DNA of 64,000 bases, from positions 248,001 to 312,000 of the forward strand of contig NZ_QEWP01000003.1 of assembly GCF_003121985.1 (NCBI RefSeq). Direction: 5' to 3'. The position numbers and the translations under genes were made by a program. Shown here in pieces: positions 29,205 through 38,067 of this stretch. The notes beneath the pieces are model-generated. The model was not told the origin of the DNA, searched no databases, and saw only the letters and a list, made by a program, of their open reading frames with translations. Origin of the DNA: Marinilabilia rubra. GTDB lineage: Bacteria > Bacteroidota > Bacteroidia > Bacteroidales > Marinilabiliaceae. Positions within the stretch are counted from its first letter, which is position 1. Every line of letters begins with the position of its first letter.

Positions 29205-30053
29205 ATGGAAATAAAATACATTAAAAATGAAGAAATAAACCGGTTGCGCTACGACAATACATTAAAACGATCATTTAATGCCAATGTCTTCGCCTACTCC
29301 TGGTATTTAGACCTGGCATGTGATGAATGGGATCTTTTAATTGAAGGCGATTACGAAACGGTGTGCCCGCTTCCGTTAAAAAAGACAATGGGCATTAATA
29401 CAGTAAAGCAACCTTCAAGAATCCCGCTATTAGGTGTCTTTTCCTCTAAGCACCTGCCATCCGAAAAGGTGACTTCATTTATAAAAGCCATTCCTTACAA
29501 ACATGTAAATCTCACCCTCAACCACCTAAACCGTCTTCAAAATCTCCGGATTAAAGGCATTCGAAAAGTGGCTGTACTGGACCTTATTCCCCCTTACGAA
29601 AAAACCATCGCAAAATATTCGGAAAAAGCCAGGGAAATTCTGCCTCAGAATGATGGCACTTTTGTCATGAGATCCGTTCGAACGGACGAATACATGTTCT
29701 TTAAAAGAAGTCAGAAAAAAGGTTCAACCATCCTTAACATGCAGCTGACAAGAATCATGAATTATGCCATCAGGTATAAGAGTGCAGGCATCTACAGTGT
29801 TTATTCCCCCAGAAATGAACTGATCGGTGCAGCTTTCCTGATAAAATCCAACAATCGGGTTTTTCTATTCGACTGCGTTGAAAATCCCGAAGGTCATAAA
29901 AGACACGCCATATTCAGAGCCATTAATCATTTGATTGAAACCAATAGTGAAAGCAATTTAACATTGGAATTGCCGTTTGAATGTAAGGCTCTGGAACAAA
30001 TGATTAATTTTGACCATCACCATTGCCAAAAATACAAAAAAGGCATACTCTGA
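29205..30053 (+). CDS. FemAB/GNAT-like protein of unknown function (first of pair)
   Basis: A 282-residue soluble protein without signal or membrane segment. It opens with a recognisable family pattern (FNANVFAYSWYLDLACDEWDLLIEGDYETVCPLP...LGVFSS), and later MMxxRYKSAGIYSVYSPRNELIGAAFLIKSNNRVFLFDC has the look of an acyl-CoA or aminoacyl transferase fold. The layout is close to the next gene, which begins 3 bases after its stop, so the two are tandem paralogues in one operon. Proteins of this type are frequent in Bacteroidota and are annotated as GNAT or FemAB-like (family impression from memory). Substrate unknown; transfer of an acyl or amino-acid group to a surface molecule is only a guess. 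Confidence 0.75.
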   Translation: MEIKYIKNEEINRLRYDNTLKRSFNANVFAYSWYLDLACDEWDLLIEGDYETVCPLPLKKTMGINTVKQPSRIPLLGVFSSKHLPSEKVTSFIKAIPYKHVNLTLNHLNRLQNLRIKGIRKVAVLDLIPPYEKTIAKYSEKAREILPQNDGTFVMRSVRTDEYMFFKRSQKKGSTILNMQLTRIMNYAIRYKSAGIYSVYSPRNELIGAAFLIKSNNRVFLFDCVENPEGHKRHAIFRAINHLIETNSESNLTLELPFECKALEQMINFDHHHCQKYKKGIL

Positions 30054-30055
30054 AA

Positions 30056-31066
30056 ATGGACGCATCAAAACGGGCAATCGCTGAGGCCAATGAAACCCTC
30101 AAACCATATGCTATCAACATTCTGCCTCGAAACAAAATTGACACAAAACTTTGGGATCAATGTGTGGCAAATTCCATTAATGAAACACCGATGGCATACA
30201 CCTGGGTGCTGGATCACTTATGCCCTGCCTGGAAAGGGCTTGTTATCAACAATTATAAAGGTGTAATGCCCTTACCGCTTTCCGGAAAGGGGGTACCGCC
30301 AATTATTCAAATGCCATTCGATGTTTTAAACCTGGGTATTTTTTCTTCAAACAATACTATTACCCTGCTTTCCCCTGTAATCTTCCACCATCAGGTTTTT
30401 AAAAAGTTCAGGTACATCAACTACAGATTTATGGGTACAGAGCTCCCTGTCAATCATAAATTAAATCCATCAATAAGTTACCGCAAAACTTATGAACTGG
30501 ATCTAAATAAAGATTACAATTCTTTAAAAAACGCCTACTCCAAATCACACAAAAAAAACATCAGGAGGTTTAAAAGAAACAATCTGGAGATCCAGTCTGT
30601 AAATCATCCAAATACCTATAAGCTCCTGCAACAGGAAAAAGCGAAAGAAAAGCCTGCCCTCTATACTCCACCAGCCCATAATCGAGGTTTTTCAGATATG
30701 ATAAAAACAGCTCTGAAAAATGGCTCAGGAGAAAATTTTGAAATTCAAAACCAAGGTGAAATTATTGGATCATGCTTTTTTCTCAAAGGCAATAAAAGAG
30801 TTGTGATTTTTCACATATCCAACGAAACAGGCAGAAAACTCAAGACTACCTTTGGGCTGATAGACAATTTTATCGGGAAGCATGCCGGAGAAGAAAAAAT
30901 ACTGGATTTTGCAGGATCCAGTATCCCAAGCATTTCAGAATTTAATAAGGGGTTTGGTGCAATGGAGAAGATCTACCTTAATACAACCATTAACAGGTTG
31001 CCCTGGCCAATAAACATAATCAAACAAAAAAACCTGCTCTATCGCTTTAAATTGATATTCAAATAA
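30056..31066 (+). CDS. FemAB/GNAT-like protein of unknown function (second of pair)
   Basis: Start set at 30056 (MDASKRAIAEANETL), three bases after the previous stop; an in-frame ATG at 30023 would overlap that gene. Residues about 25-80 repeat the neighbour's N-terminal pattern (PMAYTWVLDHLCPAWKGLV...VMPLPL). SYRKTYELDLN and YSKSHKKNIRRFKRNNLEI (about 150-185) match the FemAB-type acceptor-binding segment, and IGSCFFLKGNKRVVIFHIS with FAGSSIPSISEFNKGFGA near the end supports the transferase fold. 336 aa. It lacks a membrane segment. A 307-base gap with a dispersed repeat and the upp promoter follows. Confidence 0.78.
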   Translation: MDASKRAIAEANETLKPYAINILPRNKIDTKLWDQCVANSINETPMAYTWVLDHLCPAWKGLVINNYKGVMPLPLSGKGVPPIIQMPFDVLNLGIFSSNNTITLLSPVIFHHQVFKKFRYINYRFMGTELPVNHKLNPSISYRKTYELDLNKDYNSLKNAYSKSHKKNIRRFKRNNLEIQSVNHPNTYKLLQQEKAKEKPALYTPPAHNRGFSDMIKTALKNGSGENFEIQNQGEIIGSCFFLKGNKRVVIFHISNETGRKLKTTFGLIDNFIGKHAGEEKILDFAGSSIPSISEFNKGFGAMEKIYLNTTINRLPWPINIIKQKNLLYRFKLIFK

Positions 31067-31117
31067 AATATTAAGAAACGGTTCAAATGACTTAAAACAA
31101 ACTGATATACAATTAAA

Positions 31118-31176
31118 ACAATAGATCGTTAGATTATTAAATATCTGACTGACGGCAGTCAGGCCAGATGTAAAAC
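31118..31176. repeat. dispersed repeat, copy A (ACAATAGATCGTTAGAT type)
   Basis: Begins ACAATAGATCGTTAGATTAT, continues through a hairpin TGACTG-ACGG-CAGTCA and ends AGATGTAAAAC. A close copy lies at 57393-57451 and a partial one at 41413-41445. All three are just downstream of plus-strand genes. Confidence 0.7.
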
Positions 31177-31349
31177 CAATCGTATAACTCTGAATTTATG
31201 CGCATTGCACCAGGCAGGCACATGTTTTTAGATAACTGATTACATATATATTGTAAAAGTCCAACAGAGTATTGAAAAAGTAACTCTTCCCTTAATGCAT
31301 AAAATCACATGAAATCCAATTTTGATGTCTTTATTTCGAACTGAAACAT

Positions 31350-31357
31350 TATTTTTG
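31350..31357 (+). promoter_or_regulatory. upp promoter, -7 element TATTTTTG
   Basis: TATTTTTG matches TAnnTTTG and ends 16 bases before the upp ATG, giving a very short leader. Confidence 0.6.
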
Positions 31358-31373
31358 CATTAAAAACCGGCAA

Positions 31374-32027
31374 ATGGAGATTAAACTTATCAATCAGCCT
31401 CACAGCATCCTGAACACTTTTGTGGCTGAACTTCGCGATGTAAACATTCAACATGACCCTTTAAGGTTTCGTCGTAATCTTGAACGTATTGGAGAAATAT
31501 TTGCGTACGAAATCAGCAAAACCCTCACCTACAAATCGCATGACATAACCACACCCCTGGGCACTGCCAACGAATGGCTGCCTGAGGAAAAAATTGTAGT
31601 AACTTCTATCTTAAGAGCAGGAGTGCCACTGCACAACGGTCTTCTAAATTACTTCGACCGTTCGGAGAATGGTTTTGTCTCTGCTTTCAGAAAATATACT
31701 GAAGATGGAGAATTCGATATTCACATTGAATACATTTCAGCCCCGGACTTAAATAAAAAGACCGTGATCATGGCTGACCCGATGCTGGCAACCGGTTCTT
31801 CTCTCGAATTGGCCTACAAAGCCATAAAAGCCAACGGAAATCCTGAACATGTGCATTTAGTGAGTATTGTCGCCAGTCAGGCCGGAGTTGAATACATCAA
31901 AAATATGCTGAACGACGAACCTGTTACTCTTTGGGTAGCCGTAGTGGATGATGAACTCAATGCCAAATCCTACATCGTTCCCGGTTTGGGAGATGCCGGA
32001 GATTTAGCCTACGGGCCGAAATTATAA
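31374..32027 (+). CDS. upp: uracil phosphoribosyltransferase
   Basis: Pyrimidine salvage enzyme: uracil plus PRPP gives UMP. The 217-residue sequence has the phosphoribosyltransferase PRPP loop MADPMLATGSSLE (about 130-142) and the uracil-binding C-terminus YIVPGLGDAGDLAYG. TSILRAGVPLHNG near 82 is also typical. Own promoter upstream. It converges on folK with only 6 bases between the stops. Confidence 0.95.
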   Translation: MEIKLINQPHSILNTFVAELRDVNIQHDPLRFRRNLERIGEIFAYEISKTLTYKSHDITTPLGTANEWLPEEKIVVTSILRAGVPLHNGLLNYFDRSENGFVSAFRKYTEDGEFDIHIEYISAPDLNKKTVIMADPMLATGSSLELAYKAIKANGNPEHVHLVSIVASQAGVEYIKNMLNDEPVTLWVAVVDDELNAKSYIVPGLGDAGDLAYGPKL

Positions 32028-32033
32028 TCTCCC

Positions 32034-32525
32034 TCAGGATTCAACAAAAACTTTGCTATTGTCAGGACATTGCTCCAAAAGAACATCCACCCGGGTTTTA
32101 AAAACTGGATGCAAGTAGTCCGGCATTAATTCATTTAGAGGCTCTAATGTAAAGCGCCTCAGATGCAGGCGGGGATGTGGAATCTGAAGGTCGGAAGTTG
32201 CAACTACTTCATCGCCAAAAAATAAAATATCTATATCAATAAGGCGCCCCTCATAATGGAGGGTCGTCTTTTTTTTGCGTCCCATTTGCTTTTCAATCTG
32301 TTGAGTTTTCCTCAAAACCTCAAAAGGAGAGCTTGTTGTTTCAACAATCAACACCTGGTTGAAAAACCAATTGGGATCATCAAACCCCCAAGGTGGGCTT
32401 TTGTATACCCCGGACAGTTCGATCACCGATCCAACCTCCTTTCTGATGACTTCAATGGACATGTCAAATACCTCTCTGGTTTTCTCCTGGTTGCCTCCCA
32501 ATAACAATACAACTTTCGGCATCAC
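32034..32525 (-). CDS. folK: 2-amino-4-hydroxy-6-hydroxymethyldihydropteridine pyrophosphokinase (HPPK)
   Basis: Folate synthesis: pyrophosphorylates 6-hydroxymethyl-dihydropterin with ATP. 163 aa, close to the family norm of about 160. Visible motifs: LLGGNQEKT at the N-terminus, the pterin-loop VYKSPPWGFDDPNWFFNQVLIVET, DIDILFFGD with metal-binding aspartates near 100, and HPRLHLRRFTLEPLNEL. Convergent with upp; its upstream 370 bases are shared with the divergent sppA gene. Confidence 0.95.
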   Translation of the reverse strand: MMPKVVLLLGGNQEKTREVFDMSIEVIRKEVGSVIELSGVYKSPPWGFDDPNWFFNQVLIVETTSSPFEVLRKTQQIEKQMGRKKKTTLHYEGRLIDIDILFFGDEVVATSDLQIPHPRLHLRRFTLEPLNELMPDYLHPVFKTRVDVLLEQCPDNSKVFVES

Positions 32526-32895
32526 ATATTAATTTAAAAATTAAGATTCTTCGAACGATAATTAGTCTTTGCAAGAAAACTCCGATAACTGCGTTACGCT
32601 CATCTTACTTGCCAGTCATTTACAGAAGTAAACTCCTGACAATTAAGACTCGCAAGCCTTGTTCTCAAAGTTTTCTTATCAAAGCCTTCGAAAAAAAGAG
32701 GGTTTTCTTACAGGCACTAATTAGCTACTTTTTATCAAAAATAGCGGTATTGCATAAAACAAAAAGCTATTATGGTTATCAATTAAAAATTAAAGCTTCT
32801 TTTAAAGATTTTTTTCGCAAATTTGTAGGAATTAGACAAGAAACCATAAATACTTAACACCCGAACCACAACAAACACCCTGAAATAATTTTAAT
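32526..32895. other. 370-base divergent intergenic region between folK and sppA
   Basis: Promoters for both genes should lie here, but I find no clean TAnnTTTG box. An 82-codon plus-strand frame (32609-32857) is lysine/phenylalanine-rich, lacks a recognisable domain and ends in AT-rich DNA; I do not count it as a gene. Confidence 0.4.
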
Positions 32896-34668
32896 ATGAA
32901 GAAATTTTTAAAGTACACCCTGGCCGTAATTGTCGGCTCACTCGTCTCAGTAGGCATCCTCATGATTGGTTTTATAATTATGGTTGGCATATTTGCAGCT
33001 GCCGGCCAGGAGGAAGTCACAGTTAAAGATAATTCTTTACTGGTCCTCAAGCTGGATGGCCCCATCGTTGAAAGAACCCCGGATGACCCCTTTGCCCAAA
33101 TCATGTCAGAATTCACAGGTGAAGCGGCACCTATCGGACTGAATAAAATACTTGCGAGCATCAAGAAGGCATCACGCGATAAGAGAATAAAAGGTATATA
33201 TCTCGAATCCGGAGTTATTATGGCAGGCCATGCAACCATCGAAGAAATTCGAAATGCTCTGCTTGAATTTAAAGAAAAAAGCGGGAAGTTCGTTATCAGT
33301 TTTGCCCCGGTATATTCCCAAAAATCTTACTATTTGGCAACTGCTGCTGATAAAATTTACCTGCCTCCCGCAGGTATGCTTCAATTCCAGGGGCTTAGTT
33401 CGCAACGCACGTTTTTCAAAGGAACCCTTGAAAAGCTTGGCGTGGAAATGCAGGTTTTCAGACATGGTCAATTCAAATCAGCTGTAGAGCCTTTCACACG
33501 CACCGAGATGAGTGAGGCCGCCCGATTGCAAACCCAAACTTACGTTCAATCCATGTGGGATCATATCGCGGCAAAAGTTGCCAAAGAGCGGAACCTGTCA
33601 ACAGAAGCTCTGAACACCACAGCAAACAAAGCCCCCTGGCTTCAGCCAGACGAATTCCTGGTAGAAGCCGGCCTGCTGGATGAACTTAAATATAAGGATC
33701 AGGTGCTAAAAGAACTCAAAGACTCGGTAAGCATAGATTATAGCAAAGACCTCAACAGCATTGATATAAGCAAATACGCTAAGGCATACGTACCTGATGA
33801 CAAAAGAGGCATCTCCAAAAACAAAATAGCTGTTATTTATGCCCAGGGAGCCATTGACAGTGGGCAAGAAGGCATTAATTCAGAAGACCTTTCAAGAACC
33901 ATTCGACAAGCACGAAGGGACTCATCCATCGACGCCGTTGTTCTCAGAATCAACTCCCCGGGAGGATCAGGAATGGGATCAGAAATCATCTGGAGGGAAG
34001 TAAAACTTACCACCGAAACCAAGCCTTTGATTGTCTCAATGGGTGATCTGGCGGCTTCCGGTGGTTATTACATTGCTGCCCCTGCTGATGCCATCGTTGC
34101 TCATCCCAATACCCTGACGGGTTCAATTGGTGTTTTCGGGTTGATTCCAAATGTAAAAGGACTCCTCAACAAGGTTGGCATTACAACTGATGGGGTAAAA
34201 ACCAACAAATTTTCGGATCTTCCAAGCATTGACCGCCCTTTCCGCCCCGAAGAAAAAGAGTTGATGCAGGCATATATTGAGAATTTCTATGATGTTTTCC
34301 TTCAAAGATGTGCAGAAGGCCGCAGTACGACAAAAGCAGCCATCGATGAAATAGGTCAGGGCCGTGTTTGGAGTGGCGAGAATGCCATTGACATCAATCT
34401 TGTCGACGTACTGGGCGGAATTGACACAGCTTTGGAAATTGCGGCTGAAAAAGCAGATATTAAAGACGATTATCGAGTGGTAGAACTACCGAAACTATTA
34501 TCTCCTTTTGAACAGCTGATGAAAGACCTCACCGGAAACGCTTCCGCCTTCATGAAAAACATAATTTGGGGACAATCAGAATATTTGGAAATACTGAATA
34601 CTGTGGAAAGTCTGAAAGAGTCGTACCCCATTCAGGCACGTGTCCCCTACGAGATAAGCGTTAACTAA
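32896..34668 (+). CDS. sppA: signal peptide peptidase SppA, 67K type
   Basis: Membrane-anchored serine protease that degrades signal peptides left in the membrane. One N-terminal transmembrane helix (about residues 7-33) is followed by two tandem ClpP-like domains. The catalytic pair is present: Lys143 in SQKSYYLATAADKIYL in the first domain and Ser388 in DLAASGGYYIAAPADAI in the second. RINSPGGSGMGSE near 352 is the oxyanion-side motif. Length 590 aa fits the long (E. coli-like) form. A strong terminator follows at 34688-34725, though lpxK begins directly after it. Confidence 0.95.
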   Translation: MKKFLKYTLAVIVGSLVSVGILMIGFIIMVGIFAAAGQEEVTVKDNSLLVLKLDGPIVERTPDDPFAQIMSEFTGEAAPIGLNKILASIKKASRDKRIKGIYLESGVIMAGHATIEEIRNALLEFKEKSGKFVISFAPVYSQKSYYLATAADKIYLPPAGMLQFQGLSSQRTFFKGTLEKLGVEMQVFRHGQFKSAVEPFTRTEMSEAARLQTQTYVQSMWDHIAAKVAKERNLSTEALNTTANKAPWLQPDEFLVEAGLLDELKYKDQVLKELKDSVSIDYSKDLNSIDISKYAKAYVPDDKRGISKNKIAVIYAQGAIDSGQEGINSEDLSRTIRQARRDSSIDAVVLRINSPGGSGMGSEIIWREVKLTTETKPLIVSMGDLAASGGYYIAAPADAIVAHPNTLTGSIGVFGLIPNVKGLLNKVGITTDGVKTNKFSDLPSIDRPFRPEEKELMQAYIENFYDVFLQRCAEGRSTTKAAIDEIGQGRVWSGENAIDINLVDVLGGIDTALEIAAEKADIKDDYRVVELPKLLSPFEQLMKDLTGNASAFMKNIIWGQSEYLEILNTVESLKESYPIQARVPYEISVN

Positions 34669-34687
34669 AATAACTATTCTTTACCCG

Positions 34688-34725
34688 GGGCGCATAAAGC
34701 AATAATGACTTTATGCGCCCTTTTG
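34688..34725 (+). terminator. rho-independent terminator after sppA
   Basis: GGGCGCATAAAG (34688-34699) and CTTTATGCGCCC (34709-34720) form a perfect 12-bp stem, followed by TTTTGTTCT. It ends 17 bases before the lpxK ATG, so lpxK needs readthrough or a promoter inside or very near this hairpin. Confidence 0.85.
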
Positions 34726-34741
34726 TTCTAATATAAAATCA

Positions 34742-35806
34742 ATGGAATTCACACCCCGCCTATTACTTCTTCCATTTTCATGGTTGTTCTGTTTCATAAC
34801 AAGAACCAGAAACTTCTTATACAACAGGGGTGTTTTTAAATCCAAATCATACGACCTCCCCATTATATCCGTTGGGAACATCACAGTTGGAGGCACAGGA
34901 AAAACTCCGCTTACAGAACTATTAATCAGAACGTTTTCTCCTGAGTTTCGATGTGCACTGCTAAGCAGAGGCTATGGCAGAAAAACCAAAGGCCCGGTTT
35001 TAGCCACAGAAAGCTCAACCCCGCTGAGCATTGGGGATGAACCCCGACAAATGCAATTAAAATATCCAACCCTGAAAGTAATGGTTGCAGAGAAGCGTGT
35101 TTTAGGGATAAGTAAATTACTTAAGCTGACTGATCCTCCGCAAGTCATTCTGATGGATGATGCCTATCAGCATCGCGCCGTTAATCCAGGTTTTTCAATA
35201 CTAGTCGTTGATTATTTCCGACCCATGCATAAAGACTTTTGCCTCCCTGCTGGAAATTTAAGGGAGCCTCTTTCGGGCAGAAAAAGGGCCAATATAATGA
35301 TTGTAAATAAATGTCCAGCGGACTTGACGAAGAGGGAGAGTGAGATAATTACCCGGAAACTATGCCCTTTGGCACATCAACAAATATTCTTTAGTTGTAT
35401 TGATTATCAACCTCCCAAAAAGCTTTTCAAAACAACCGAACCCGATACTTCGCTTTCTGCCGGGAAATTTTCAAAAAGACCAATCCTTGCAGTGGCAGGA
35501 ATTGGAAATCCGGTGCCTTTTTTCAAAGAAGCCCGGAAGTATGCCTCACAGCTTGAAACGCTTTCGTTTCGAGACCATCATGATTTCACTTCCGGGGACA
35601 TCCAAAAAATGGCTCACACTCTGAAAAACATGGGATCTCAGACCATTGTTCTAACAACCGAGAAGGATGCAGTAAGATTAAAAGATAAAGATCTCCCATT
35701 GGAATTATCTGGTAAAACATGGTACATTCCCATTGAGTTGGAAATATTATTTAATGAACAGGACACATTTATAAAAACCGTAGAACACTATGTTAAAAAA
35801 AATTAA
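34742..35806 (+). CDS. lpxK: tetraacyldisaccharide 4'-kinase
   Basis: Lipid A synthesis: phosphorylates the 4' position of the tetraacyldisaccharide 1-phosphate at the inner membrane. The N-terminus (FTPRLLLLPFSWLFCFITRTRNFLYNRG) is a membrane-associated helix, followed by the Walker A motif GNITVGGTGKTP at about 43-54 and DDAYQHRAV near 140, which carries the catalytic aspartates. Length 354 aa is typical. The last 17 bases overlap the purine nucleoside phosphorylase gene, so the two are translationally coupled. Confidence 0.94.
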   Translation: MEFTPRLLLLPFSWLFCFITRTRNFLYNRGVFKSKSYDLPIISVGNITVGGTGKTPLTELLIRTFSPEFRCALLSRGYGRKTKGPVLATESSTPLSIGDEPRQMQLKYPTLKVMVAEKRVLGISKLLKLTDPPQVILMDDAYQHRAVNPGFSILVVDYFRPMHKDFCLPAGNLREPLSGRKRANIMIVNKCPADLTKRESEIITRKLCPLAHQQIFFSCIDYQPPKKLFKTTEPDTSLSAGKFSKRPILAVAGIGNPVPFFKEARKYASQLETLSFRDHHDFTSGDIQKMAHTLKNMGSQTIVLTTEKDAVRLKDKDLPLELSGKTWYIPIELEILFNEQDTFIKTVEHYVKKN

Positions 35807-36602
35807 AGAAACTGCTGATTTTTTGAAGCAAAACCACAACATCGGGGCACGTGTAGGCATCATACTTGGCACCGGGCTTGGTGGTCTGGTTAATGAAATA
35901 AAAATAGAAAAAACCATTTCTTACGGAGAAATCCCCAACTTCCCCGTCTCAACCGTTGAAGGTCATGAGGGGCGGCTCATCTTTGGGAACATCCGGGGAA
36001 CAGAAATCGTTGCCATGCAGGGACGGTTTCACTACTACGAAGGGTATGACATGAAAGACGTCACCTTCCCAGTTAGGGTAATGAAAGCTCTGGGCATTGA
36101 CCATCTTTTTGTATCCAACGCAAGCGGAGGCCTTAACCCCGACTTCGTTGTTGGAGATATTATGGTGATTACTGACCACATCAACATGTTTGGTGATAAC
36201 CCTCTCATTGGTAAAAATATTAATGAACTTGGGCCCCGTTTCCCCGACATGAGTGCTCCTTATGACAAAGGGCTGACAGAAAAAGCATTTGAAATAGCCG
36301 CCAAACACGATATTAAACTGCAAAAAGGCGTATATGTAGGAACCGCAGGACCAACATTCGAAACTCCGGCTGAATACAAGTTTTTCAGAGTTATTGGTGG
36401 TGATACCGTTGGCATGTCAACCGTTCCCGAAGTTATTGTGGCACGACATTCAGGCATGACCGTTTTTGGCATCAGCATCATTACAGATTCCGGCGTTCCC
36501 GGCCAAATCGTAGAAATATCCCATGAAGAAGTTCAGGAGGTTGCAGCTAAAGCCGAACCTAAGATGACTAAGGTAATTGCTGAATTAGTAGGATCTGTAT
36601 AA
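35790..36602 (+). CDS. purine nucleoside phosphorylase (inosine/guanosine type)
   Basis: Purine salvage: phosphorolysis of inosine and guanosine to the base and ribose-1-phosphate. 270 aa, the size of the trimeric PNP I class. Landmarks are ILGTGLGGLVNEI (phosphate site, about 26-38), VSTVEGHEGRLIFG, MQGRFHYYEGYDM, VSNASGGLNPDF, and the purine-binding GPTFETPAEYKFFRVIGGDTVGMSTVPEVIVARHSGM. It overlaps lpxK by 17 bases and ends at a terminator facing hflX. Confidence 0.95.
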   Translation: MLKKIKETADFLKQNHNIGARVGIILGTGLGGLVNEIKIEKTISYGEIPNFPVSTVEGHEGRLIFGNIRGTEIVAMQGRFHYYEGYDMKDVTFPVRVMKALGIDHLFVSNASGGLNPDFVVGDIMVITDHINMFGDNPLIGKNINELGPRFPDMSAPYDKGLTEKAFEIAAKHDIKLQKGVYVGTAGPTFETPAEYKFFRVIGGDTVGMSTVPEVIVARHSGMTVFGISIITDSGVPGQIVEISHEEVQEVAAKAEPKMTKVIAELVGSV

Positions 36603-36610
36603 TAAAAACC

Positions 36611-36646
36611 GGGATGAAAAATAAATTTCATCCCGCCCTTTTTTTA
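36611..36646 (+). terminator. terminator after purine nucleoside phosphorylase
   Basis: GGGATGAAA (36611-36619) pairs with TTTCATCCC (36626-36634), followed by GCCC and a run of seven T residues that reaches the hflX stop codon region. Confidence 0.8.
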
Positions 36647-37855
36647 TTCCACTTCAATATCCGGATAGAGAAAATCATTAAAAGGAAACCTGGTAACATG
36701 AATCTTCACCACTTCCCGATAAAGTAATTCTCTAAATTCTTCGAAATTGGTCTTTTCCCTGGCAGAAATGAAGATACTCTTTGTATCCTTGGCCATCCAA
36801 CTTTTCTTCAAATCTTCCAACGAATAATTCTCCTGTTTTACAGGACTTAAATCATCTTCTTCTTTTTCGGTATAAGAAAAAGCATCAACCTTGTTAAACA
36901 CCATAACCATTGGCTTTTCACGGTCATCAATTTCGTGAAGAGTTTGATTTACAATTTCTATTTGCTTCTCAAAGCCGGGATGTGATATATCTACCACATG
37001 CAGAAGAATATCTGCCTCCCTCACCTCGTCAAGTGTCGACTTAAAAGACTCCACCAAATGGTGAGGCAACTTTCGTATAAATCCAACGGTATCGGCAAGG
37101 AGAAAGGGCAAATTACCAACAACCACCTTTCGGACCGTGGTATCAAGCGTCGCAAACAACTTGTTTTCAGCGAACACTTCACTCTTGCTAAGGGTATTCA
37201 TCAAAGTACTTTTCCCTACATTGGTGTACCCCACTAAAGCCACTCGAACCAATTTTCCCCGATTCTTTCTTTGAGTGGCCATTTGCCGGTCTATTTTTTT
37301 CAGGTCACTCTTGAGCTTGGAAATCTTATCGCGGATAATCCTGCGGTCCGTTTCAATCTCTTTTTCTCCGGGCCCACGCATTCCAATGCCTCCACGTTGC
37401 CTCTCCAGGTGTGTCCACATGCGGGTCAACCGCGGCAGGAGATATTGATACTGTGCAAGTTCAACCTGTGTTTTGGCATGAGCTGTACGGGCTCTGCGGG
37501 CAAAAATATCAAGAATAAGGTTGGTTCGATCTAAGATGCGTCGCTTAAAAGCATGTTCAAGGTTTCGCAACTGAGAGGGCGTTAATTCATCATCAAAAAT
37601 AATGGCATTAACATCTTCATGAACTTTCACATATTCAATAATCTCCTCTAGTTTTCCACTCCCAACAAAATATCGCTTATCGGGTAAAGGAAGCGATTGA
37701 ACAAAACGTTTCACTGGTTCTGCACCTGCGGTTTCAGCCAAAAAGGCCAACTCATCCAGGTATTCATTCACTTCCTGCTCCGACACCTCAGGTGTGCGAA
37801 CAGCTACTAATACAACTTTTTCCAGTTCTTTTTTTGTAGATATTAAATCGTTCAT
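36644..37855 (-). CDS. hflX: GTPase HflX
   Basis: Ribosome-associated GTPase that splits stalled or heat-damaged 70S ribosomes. The N-terminal HflX domain (about residues 20-190) contains FVGSGKLEEI, IFDDELTPSQLRNLE, the family signature DRTNLILDIFARRARTAHAKTQVELAQ and GIGMRGPGEKEIETDRR. The G domain starts at about 204 with P-loop GYTNVGKST, then DTVGFIRKLPHHLVESFKSTL (G3/switch II) and NKVD. 403 aa. It converges with the purine nucleoside phosphorylase gene. Confidence 0.96.
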   Translation of the reverse strand: MNDLISTKKELEKVVLVAVRTPEVSEQEVNEYLDELAFLAETAGAEPVKRFVQSLPLPDKRYFVGSGKLEEIIEYVKVHEDVNAIIFDDELTPSQLRNLEHAFKRRILDRTNLILDIFARRARTAHAKTQVELAQYQYLLPRLTRMWTHLERQRGGIGMRGPGEKEIETDRRIIRDKISKLKSDLKKIDRQMATQRKNRGKLVRVALVGYTNVGKSTLMNTLSKSEVFAENKLFATLDTTVRKVVVGNLPFLLADTVGFIRKLPHHLVESFKSTLDEVREADILLHVVDISHPGFEKQIEIVNQTLHEIDDREKPMVMVFNKVDAFSYTEKEEDDLSPVKQENYSLEDLKKSWMAKDTKSIFISAREKTNFEEFRELLYREVVKIHVTRFPFNDFLYPDIEVE

Positions 37856-38004
37856 TTATCTCCTTTCAAAAAAATAATCAACCTCAGTTAATTAAAATAA
37901 CCGTTGGTGACAATTTAAATCAGTCCTTTCCTAATAACAGAGTAATCTTTTTACTGACGGATTCTTCTCAGGCACAAAAGTAATTGATTTCTATCAAAGA
38001 AGAA

Positions 38005-38041
38005 CGATAAAAAAACAAAAGCCCGGTTGATGAAACCGGGC
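38005..38041 (-). terminator. terminator of tonB
   Basis: On the minus strand GCCCGGTT (complement of 38034-38041) and AACCGGGC (complement of 38021-38028) form an 8-bp stem followed by TTTTGTTTTTTT. Confidence 0.8.
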
Positions 38042-38067
38042 CTTCGATATTTTCTGGAACCGTGCTA

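Noticed and set aside
30023-30055. Upstream start for the second FemAB-like gene
   Set aside because: Overlaps the previous gene; the ATG three bases after that gene's stop is more natural.
32609-32857. 82-codon frame in the folK-sppA gap
   Set aside because: AT-rich, Lys/Phe-biased translation, no domain or signal, and placed where promoters should be.
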